Positions 5,537 to 10,847 of a DNA stretch of 10,847 nucleotides are shown here, one piece after another (position 1 is the stretch's first letter; each line of letters starts with the position of its first letter). The stretch is from an uncultured Fibrobacterota bacterium (GTDB lineage: Bacteria > Fibrobacterota > Chitinivibrionia > Chitinivibrionales > CAIOZP01). Where the stretch lies: the NCBI GenBank assembly GCA_903862805.1, contig CAIOZP010000132.1:1-10847 (forward strand), in the 5' to 3' direction. The translations under genes and the position numbers were made by a program. The notes under the pieces are model-generated. The model saw only the letters and a list, made by a program, of their open reading frames with translations, was not told where the DNA came from and ran no database searches.

Positions 5537-6808
5537 ATGAAAAAACCTGTATTAGCGATCGCGGCGTGTCTGCTGGCGGTTGCCTTCACGAGAGCCGGAG
5601 ATTACGACCAAGCCGTGAAATCTTTGGAAGCATATCCTGACTACGTCAGACCCGCGGCGACGCTTCTGGGCACTATTTCCAATAATGAGTGGATTCGTCC
5701 GGCAGAGATTGGTCAGGATTTTCGGTTTACCTTGGGGTTGCCAATTACAATAACAGAGGTAGCCAACAAGGATCGTTATTACGACAATACGTTCATGGAT
5801 CCCAATACCGACAAGCCGGCTCTTCTTAATGGAAAGGATTCGGCTTACTACAGATACGTGCAGTCTTACCGTGCGCCGACTATTTTCGGCAGAGATCCGG
5901 CTCCGATGGGTCTTAAATACTTCATCGTAGCACCTATAGACACCATGAATTCCGATCCTGTGAAGGATACATTCATTGTAGTTGCCAAAAACGACAAGCT
6001 GATGAGCGACGGCATTGATAAGGTCGCACAATTCAATTGGTTCCCAATGGTTATGCTCCAAACCGGAATTTCGGGATATTGGACAGAATTGAGATTTCAT
6101 TATGTTGGCGTGCCGTTTGGGTCGATTAGAGTAAATATGTTTGGCGTAGGGCTTCAGCACGACATCGCTTGGCTTATTCCAAAGTCGCCTGTGCATGTTT
6201 CCGCGATTTGTGACCTTACATTTCCACACCTTCGTTGGTTTCCGGGCGATGGCATTACGGGAAGTTTCGTAATAAAAGGGATCTCGTCTTTTGTCGGCGT
6301 GAGTGTTTGCAAGCCTTTCGATTGTCCGACAACCAAGCATTTTCGTGGTTTCGATCTGAATGCCAATTTGGGGTGGGAATATTGCCGGATTTCTACCGGC
6401 GGTTCTATGCATGTTCTTTCCGACGATTCATACGTCAAGCCGAATATGAAACTCGTTGGCCGGAATACTATTAGGCTGAGCCTTTCTTGCGACATCAGAA
6501 CAAGGCATACTGTTCATGGCGCCGGATACAGTTTCGGCGCGGAGCGTGCGACTTCAATAAATTTCTTGTCGCTTAATGTTCCGATGAAGCGTATAAACAG
6601 CCGTATCGCGGCATCAAATAAGGCTGTTTCAGTCTCGCCTACAACTACTAAAACCGCTGAGGCGAAGCCTGTTGATTCAAAAGTTTCGGCATCGCCGGTT
6701 GTCCAGTCGCAAGTGCCTGTACCGGCGGTAACAGCACAAGACACAGCAAAGGCCATCAATACTTCTACTGATAACAATTCAAATGTCCAAATCAAGGAGG
6801 CACCATGA
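5537..6808 (+). CDS. Probable outer-membrane beta-barrel, DUF6588-like
   Basis: The product has 423 residues. A classical signal peptide (MKKPVLAIAACLLAVAFTRA, 1-20) supports ATG 5537. The frame is open back to an ATG at 5450, but those 29 extra residues would put the signal peptide inside the protein. No clear Shine-Dalgarno is present. The mature part shows alternating hydrophobic/polar strands and features I recall from DUF6588 proteins of Bacteroidota: APTIFG (113-118), FPMVMLQTGISGYWTELRFHY (about 169-189, the lipid-facing strand pattern) and FGVGLQHDIAWLIPKSPV (202-219). The barrel seems to end near residue 350. A further 70 residues follow, rich in Ser, Thr, Ala, Lys, Pro and Val (about 358-423). 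This would be unusual for a plain barrel, which normally ends on its last strand. Function is unknown. Its stop overlaps the next gene's start, so the two are probably translationally coupled. Confidence 0.7.
   Translation: MKKPVLAIAACLLAVAFTRAGDYDQAVKSLEAYPDYVRPAATLLGTISNNEWIRPAEIGQDFRFTLGLPITITEVANKDRYYDNTFMDPNTDKPALLNGKDSAYYRYVQSYRAPTIFGRDPAPMGLKYFIVAPIDTMNSDPVKDTFIVVAKNDKLMSDGIDKVAQFNWFPMVMLQTGISGYWTELRFHYVGVPFGSIRVNMFGVGLQHDIAWLIPKSPVHVSAICDLTFPHLRWFPGDGITGSFVIKGISSFVGVSVCKPFDCPTTKHFRGFDLNANLGWEYCRISTGGSMHVLSDDSYVKPNMKLVGRNTIRLSLSCDIRTRHTVHGAGYSFGAERATSINFLSLNVPMKRINSRIAASNKAVSVSPTTTKTAEAKPVDSKVSASPVVQSQVPVPAVTAQDTAKAINTSTDNNSNVQIKEAP
6794..6800 (+). promoter_or_regulatory. Consensus Shine-Dalgarno of the lipoprotein gene
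   Basis: AAGGAGG lies 4 nt before ATG 6805, inside the last codons of the barrel gene. It fixes the start of the lipoprotein gene and implies efficient initiation as well as possible coupling through the ATGA overlap. Confidence 0.85.
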
Positions 6809-7506
6809 ACCGATCAATCCTTAAAGGGATACTCGGGCTGGTTTCAGCAGTTTCCATTTCGTTTTTAGCTGCAAGTTGCGGCATGACTGATTCAACCGGA
6901 AAGATCAACGGTGCAGATACCGTCATTACGAAGGATTCCAATGGGGTTATTGATACGTCGATAACAACCGACAAAGGGACAATTATTACCGCAGCTGAAA
7001 CACGGAACATCTTAATGACTCCGAATGGTGATTCCGAAACGGTTGTATCGGCGAACGACACCATTCTTATGGGTAGTATCCGCAAGGAAATAACCGATAA
7101 AGATGTTATTCTTTCGACTTTCAAGGTTAAGGATATTTATCTTTCGGTTGATACTTCGCACGCAGATACCGTGTTTGCAAATAGCAATTTGCCTGTTCCG
7201 CTCACCGTGAAGCTCTACATTGTAGATCCTTCAGTTTCAGCTACGCCAGTTTTAGGGATGTGGTCTCCGAGTCTTCTTTCGTCGAACCCTGCAAAAGTGT
7301 CGAATCTTCTTGCCGGTGATCTTCACGAGAACAATGGCTTGTACCTTGATTCCGCAGGCAACGCCATGTTCCTTAACATGATCAGCGACACGACGAAAGA
7401 TACCGTGATTGTCAGCACGACCATGACATTTGCGCAAAAGTTGCTGGTTCCGGCAAATTTCCATTTGGCCTTCAAAATGGTGGGCGAAGGCAAAAAGAAG
7501 ATCTGA
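6805..7506 (+). CDS. Secreted lipoprotein of unknown function
   Basis: The product has 233 residues with a lipoprotein signal: Arg/Lys n-region, hydrophobic core at about 9-21 and the lipobox LAASC, giving lipidated Cys25. After it comes a polar linker rich in Thr, Asp, Ser and Asn (26-90) with repeated DT/DTS pairs. Then a more ordered part has alternating beta-type stretches such as VPLTVKLYIVDP (131-142) and the end FHLAFKMVGEGKKKI. I do not recognise the family. The start is certain from the AAGGAGG and signal peptide. It overlaps the barrel gene by 4 nt (ATGA), and a hairpin and a cadherin-like surface protein follow, so a role as an accessory or anchor of the barrel at the outer membrane is a fair guess, not shown by the sequence. 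Confidence 0.85.
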   Translation: MNRSILKGILGLVSAVSISFLAASCGMTDSTGKINGADTVITKDSNGVIDTSITTDKGTIITAAETRNILMTPNGDSETVVSANDTILMGSIRKEITDKDVILSTFKVKDIYLSVDTSHADTVFANSNLPVPLTVKLYIVDPSVSATPVLGMWSPSLLSSNPAKVSNLLAGDLHENNGLYLDSAGNAMFLNMISDTTKDTVIVSTTMTFAQKLLVPANFHLAFKMVGEGKKKI

Positions 7507-7518
7507 TTTCCATAACTG

Positions 7519-7541
7519 CGGCGGGTTTTAATAACCCGCCG
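7519..7541 (+). terminator. Hairpin between lipoprotein and surface-protein genes
   Basis: CGGCGGGTT (7519-7527) pairs perfectly with AACCCGCCG (7533-7541), a 9-bp GC-rich stem with loop TTAAT. It starts 12 nt after the lipoprotein stop and is followed by only ATTTCC, a poor U tract. It may be a partial terminator that lowers expression of the next gene, or an mRNA-stabilising or processing hairpin. The next ATG is only 22 nt downstream. Confidence 0.55.
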
Positions 7542-7563
7542 ATTTCCTGAGAAGAGTGAAGAA

Positions 7564-9027
7564 ATGCGTTTGATTTCCATCTTTAGTGCTTTGATTGCTT
7601 CGGCAGTGGTTCCTGTTATTGTTGCCGCTGCTCCATTAGACAGCATTGTCATATGGACAACGAACCAAGACCCGAATGTTGTCGTTCCGAGTACCGCAAC
7701 AATACAGATGGATGAGAACGTGTCTCCAACCTCTTCTTCGGCGGTATTAGCCAGGATCGTGCCTTCGGGAGATAATGCAGCTTTCGCAACTGTGACAGTC
7801 GATGACAATGTTCATTTCAATGTTTTAGACTCTGCGGGTGTTGGCATTTTCCTTGAGGCAAAGGTTTTGTTCGATTATGAATCCGGCGACACATTTTTCT
7901 CGCCTATCATTACCGTTAACGTCAATGGAAACGTGTTGACGAGAGCATTGCCAATAAAGATAAATCCGATCAATGATAATAGCGCGACAACTCCCGATAC
8001 GATCACTGTAAATACCACGGAAACAATCACCGTAACGGTTGACCTCAATAACATCAATGGGAAAAGTGTGGTATTCGATGCAGATCTGCCCGCCGCTGCT
8101 AATCGTTGGGAAGTCTGCCAGATTGATCAGCCAAAATACGGATACGTTGATACAAGCGATACCAACTGGAAGCACGGCGTGTTCAAGTACATTCCGAGAC
8201 ATGCCGGAATCGAACAGACTGACGATTATTTCGGCTACTACTTATATGATTGGACCACTTATGGCGGATATTTCAACGGTAATCGGCAGATAAACCCTTC
8301 GTATGTTCATATTTACCGTGCCAACGTCAACGATGAACCACCGGTTGGCCGTCGGGATACTTTCTATATCCCGCAATGCGCCGATACCACCATTGTGGAG
8401 CCTGGTGTGCTCGCCAACGACACCGATCCCGATAACCTTGGTGGCGATAGCGCATATCTTGTTGCGGGAGATACCACCACTCATGGATCTATCTATCTCT
8501 ATCGTGATGGTGGCTTTCACTATTCCAACAGCGGATCAAAAGACACGGTTGACAGTTTCGCATATCAGGTTTTTGATGGCGCATTCTGGAGTGATACGAC
8601 CTGGGTTACGTTGAAGATCAAGCCTACGCTTATGGATTATCAGCTAAATACCGGCATTGTTTCCTTGAGCAAATTTTACAGCACGAAAAAAACATATGGT
8701 GATACCGGTGTTATTATCATGATAAAACCGTTTATTCCCAAGTTGGCATTGCCCACGATATCGATTAGTGCAAAGATCTATGATCCTCTCGGAAATATTG
8801 TAAAGAACCTGACAAATGCCGATTCGGACAGTCTCGTAAACAACGGCATAACATGCCACTACTTTGTGTGGGATGCGCGCAACGAGAATGGCCGAAGGGT
8901 TGGAGCAGGTTTTTATCTTGCAGTAGTGAATTTCAACTATGCAATACCGGATACACGAGACCCCAGTATTTATTATACTCGGGAAGAGAGCAGCAAGATT
9001 ATGCTTCGTGTAGTTGGTGGGAACTGA
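7564..9027 (+). CDS. Secreted protein with cadherin-like repeats and FlgD-like C-terminus
   Basis: The product has 487 residues; the signal peptide is about 1-22 (cut near VAAA-PLDS). Three beta-sandwich-like segments follow. Residues 25-137 include MDENVSP and end at a strand leading into NPIND. Residues 137-257 are a diverged repeat. Residues 257-352 are the clearest: NDEPP, VLANDTDPDN (282-291), then GSIYLYRDGGFHYS, then DSFAYQVFDG (330-339), the pattern of cadherin-like/VCBS-type Ig repeats (Big_9/Cadherin_4 type), often calcium binding through the DxD residues. The C-terminus has WDARNENG (436-443) and GAGFYLAVV (447-455), as in FlgD-like Ig domains that end many FCB-group surface proteins, then KIMLRV. 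This suggests an exposed adhesin or scaffold protein. Purine-rich GAAGAGTGAAG precedes the ATG as a moderate ribosome-binding site. It is probably cotranscribed with the barrel and lipoprotein genes. Confidence 0.82.
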   Translation: MRLISIFSALIASAVVPVIVAAAPLDSIVIWTTNQDPNVVVPSTATIQMDENVSPTSSSAVLARIVPSGDNAAFATVTVDDNVHFNVLDSAGVGIFLEAKVLFDYESGDTFFSPIITVNVNGNVLTRALPIKINPINDNSATTPDTITVNTTETITVTVDLNNINGKSVVFDADLPAAANRWEVCQIDQPKYGYVDTSDTNWKHGVFKYIPRHAGIEQTDDYFGYYLYDWTTYGGYFNGNRQINPSYVHIYRANVNDEPPVGRRDTFYIPQCADTTIVEPGVLANDTDPDNLGGDSAYLVAGDTTTHGSIYLYRDGGFHYSNSGSKDTVDSFAYQVFDGAFWSDTTWVTLKIKPTLMDYQLNTGIVSLSKFYSTKKTYGDTGVIIMIKPFIPKLALPTISISAKIYDPLGNIVKNLTNADSDSLVNNGITCHYFVWDARNENGRRVGAGFYLAVVNFNYAIPDTRDPSIYYTREESSKIMLRVVGGN

Positions 9028-9153
9028 GTCCTCACCGCATTACAGCCGTCGATAGTCAGCCTCACTCTCAGATTTCTCTTTCGCGGTTGCCAAGCGAATC
9101 CTATTTTTTGTCAATCACTGGTGGGAATTCTTAATCGTTGACGGGATTGGTTT
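9028..9153. other. Gap between the cadherin-like and fibronectin-III genes
   Basis: These 126 nt show no terminator and no recognisable promoter. The 9-mer TGGTGGGAA at the end of the preceding gene (9015-9023) recurs at 9119-9127, which may be chance. Confidence 0.4.
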
Positions 9154-10074
9154 TTGCGAACTTCTTTTTTTGCTTTGACACTGATATTTCTGGTACACAT
9201 ATCGGCATTCTGCGAAGCTTTGTCAGCGCCGGTCGGAATCGTGGTTAATTATACCGAAAAAGCCATCGAGGTTTCATGGGATTCTGTTCCGTGCGCTATC
9301 GGCTATAATCTTTACACCGCACGGATCCCGGGTTTGCCGCTTTCTCAAAGAACAAAGGTCAATGCTAAACTGATCCGCTCGGGAGCAAGGTTCACATATA
9401 TATGGGATCTGGTTGACGGAAAAAGAGAGCGCTTGATCAAAGGATACAGGCATTATCTTTCCGTGACGGCAGTAGATTCTGTAGGGAAAAAGGAAATTGA
9501 GTGCAATCCTTCTGAAGAGAAAAACTGCGATGTTTTTGAAGGGTATGAAAGAGTGATTTCTGACAGCAATGTGAATACCTGTCTTGTCGATTCGCAGCGG
9601 TGCGATACTTTGCCTTTGCGGATCAAACCTTGCACTGTGGAACGATTCGCAGCGTTTATGCAAGGGGACGGCCGTAGTCTGATGGATTCGATTCATGTGC
9701 ATATTGATCCTTTGAAAACCGGCGGTTGTGTCCCGATTTCAACGATGACCGTAATGCTACTGGGGAAAAACGGGATAGATGCCTGTCGCGCCGAAGGAAC
9801 TTTCCTTGAGGAGTTCCACTCGTTTGTGATAGTCAATATTCGTGATGTCCAATGCGTGCTTGATTTCGCGGCGGATCAGTTTGTACCTGAAACCGCACCG
9901 GTTTTGATTCCGCGGAACAGGTGTTTTCTTGACACTAAAACAGCACGGTTTGCTTTGTCAGGCAGACCGGCATATAACATTCAGAAACTTGTTGCGCAAA
10001 AAGATGTCGGGTTTTCAGACTCAAAGGATGCCGAGCTCTACAAGGCGATTATCAATCCACTCATGACTCGGTGA
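9154..10074 (+). CDS. Secreted fibronectin-III protein with putative Cys-His-Asp domain
   Basis: The product has 306 residues and starts at TTG 9154; an in-frame TGA at 9139 leaves no other upstream start, and the signal peptide (about 1-24) begins directly after it. Residues 25-115 form a fibronectin type III domain: SAPVGIVVNYTEKAIEVSW, GYNLYTA, then YLSVTAVDSVGK. A Cys-rich linker follows (C117, C125, C143, C150, C160). The C-terminal part has GGCVPIST (190-197), FHSFVIVNI (221-229) and CVLDFAADQF (234-243). Read as Cys192, His222 and Asp237 in this order and spacing, this resembles the transglutaminase/papain-like fold, where an Asp often sits in a DxTADQF-like strand. Catalysis is an inference; it could be a cross-linking enzyme, peptidase or inactive relative. 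C211, C234 and C257 may form disulfides. It converges with and overlaps the minus-strand gene by 14 nt. The upstream ACGGGA is a weak ribosome-binding site. Confidence 0.72.
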   Translation: MRTSFFALTLIFLVHISAFCEALSAPVGIVVNYTEKAIEVSWDSVPCAIGYNLYTARIPGLPLSQRTKVNAKLIRSGARFTYIWDLVDGKRERLIKGYRHYLSVTAVDSVGKKEIECNPSEEKNCDVFEGYERVISDSNVNTCLVDSQRCDTLPLRIKPCTVERFAAFMQGDGRSLMDSIHVHIDPLKTGGCVPISTMTVMLLGKNGIDACRAEGTFLEEFHSFVIVNIRDVQCVLDFAADQFVPETAPVLIPRNRCFLDTKTARFALSGRPAYNIQKLVAQKDVGFSDSKDAELYKAIINPLMTR

Positions 10075-10834
10075 TGATTTCTATTTCGGCATTACTCCAG
10101 TTTTCGACAAACTCGTTCAAACCAGATACCGCGGCAAAACCATCCGCAATAAAACTGGCAAGATCATCAATCAACAAGCCCGTATTGATTTCCGATATAC
10201 AAGTACATCCTGATTCAAGAGCTGCGATCTGCGCGGTTTTCTCTTCGTCGCTTGACAGCTGATAATTCGGCAGTTCACGGAATCGTGGAGAGACAGGAAT
10301 TGATCCGTGCTGCAAAACGGCATCGGAGCTTCGCTTCTGGGCGGAGCCTACAAGTTTTTTACCACTTACAAGGATCTCGCTTCGCCCCGATGAAATAAAG
10401 CACGGCAATCGTGATTCGCTTCGCATGCGGCTTCCACTCAGCTCGGTTTGTTCAAGTTCTGCATTGACACCAGCCAAACGAAAACCTTCGGCAAGACACT
10501 CGGCCACAAAGGAATATGTTTGCGAAATGGAAGAGCCGCATTTGTCGTATGACAAAGGAATCGTGATGGAATATGTCAGATCGTCGATATGGAAAACAGC
10601 TCGGCCGCCGGTAGGGCGATTGATCCAGTCTATTCCCTCTTTATTGAGTCGCATAGTGTCAAGAAGATCTTCCGCCTTTTGCGATTGACCGAGTGTGACT
10701 GTCGGGCGTTCCCATTTGTAAAACCGCAAAACCAGATTGCCGGTTTGAGCAGCGTATCTCATAAGAAAACGATCCGCCGACATATTGAACGTGGCGGAAT
10801 GCGGCTCATCAAAAATGATTCTCAGCTTCGTCAA
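10061..10834 (-). CDS. lipM: LipM-type octanoyltransferase / lipoate-protein ligase family
   Basis: This belongs to the biotin/lipoate A/B protein ligase family and moves octanoyl or lipoyl groups onto lipoyl domains in the cytoplasm. The product has 257 residues. FNMSADRFL (16-24) is the usual N-terminal helix, then RPTVTLGQSQ (43-52), NRPTGGRAVFH (72-82) and LTYS (86-89). LPCFISS (143-149) holds Cys145, aligned with the catalytic cysteine of Bacillus subtilis LipM, followed by GKKLVGSAQKR (158-168) with the conserved lysine and LQHGSIP (174-180). Cys145 favours a LipM/LipL-like octanoyl transferase over an E. coli LplA-like ligase. The start used is TTG; the frame stays open to the window edge without an ATG, so the true start may lie outside and the gene may be 5'-incomplete by a few codons. 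The 3' end overlaps the opposing fibronectin-III gene. Confidence 0.88.
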   Translation of the reverse strand: MTKLRIIFDEPHSATFNMSADRFLMRYAAQTGNLVLRFYKWERPTVTLGQSQKAEDLLDTMRLNKEGIDWINRPTGGRAVFHIDDLTYSITIPLSYDKCGSSISQTYSFVAECLAEGFRLAGVNAELEQTELSGSRMRSESRLPCFISSGRSEILVSGKKLVGSAQKRSSDAVLQHGSIPVSPRFRELPNYQLSSDEEKTAQIAALESGCTCISEINTGLLIDDLASFIADGFAAVSGLNEFVENWSNAEIEIITES

Positions 10835-10847
10835 TTCAGATCTCGAC

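Noticed and set aside
5552..6412. 286-codon open frame on the minus strand opposite the barrel gene
   Set aside because: The opposite strand has a signal peptide, beta-strand pattern and family-like motifs; the minus frame has none.
9015..9127. TGGTGGGAA direct repeat as a sign of a duplicated gene end
   Set aside because: Nine matching bases over 104 nt without flanking similarity is weak and probably chance.
9196..9216. Lipobox at Cys20 of the fibronectin-III protein
   Set aside because: The residue before Cys20 is Phe, not Ala, Gly or Ser, so an ordinary signal peptide is more likely than lipidation.

Overview
The window looks like a chromosomal segment of a Gram-negative bacterium, probably from the FCB superphylum (Fibrobacterota/Bacteroidota-like). 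The main pointers are a carboxy-terminal protease with a Bacteroidota-style insert and GRVVYGGGGIIPD strand, a beta-barrel resembling DUF6588, a lipoprotein, and a secreted protein with cadherin-like repeats and a FlgD-like C-terminus. The phylum call is an inference; no rRNA or tRNA gene is visible.

Positions 1-774 hold no convincing gene. They carry layered repeats: a diverged 63-nt tandem repeat (about 135-265), an 18-nt motif present twice in opposite orientation (15-32 and 528-545), and a 295-bp block (369-663) bounded by 29-nt inverted arms matching at 27 of 29 positions and filled with small hairpins. This looks like a composite, non-coding, MITE-like or dispersed intergenic element.

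Positions 775-5188 form a compact plus-strand group: thymidylate kinase (tmk), an S41 carboxy-terminal processing protease (ctpA) and a membrane-anchored SurA/PpiD-type peptidyl-prolyl isomerase. The last two are envelope protein quality-control factors. A 28-codon reading frame with a strong Shine-Dalgarno sequence (1423-1509) sits between tmk and ctpA, overlaps the annotated ctpA start and ends one base before an alternative ctpA ATG. The group ends in a very good intrinsic terminator (5233-5268).

Positions 5537-10074 form a second plus-strand group in which every product carries an export signal: a DUF6588-like outer-membrane barrel with an added Ser/Thr/Lys/Pro tail; a lipoprotein that overlaps it by 4 nt (ATGA) and has a consensus Shine-Dalgarno; a hairpin; a cadherin-like surface protein; and a fibronectin-III protein whose C-terminal half has a Cys-His-Asp layout of a transglutaminase/papain-like fold. 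The last gene is the least characterised and most interesting one here.

On the minus strand at the right edge is a LipM-type octanoyltransferase/lipoate ligase family gene (10061-10834). It converges on the fibronectin-III gene and overlaps it by 14 nt. Its start may lie outside the window.

I found no CRISPR array, defence island, prophage or transposase.
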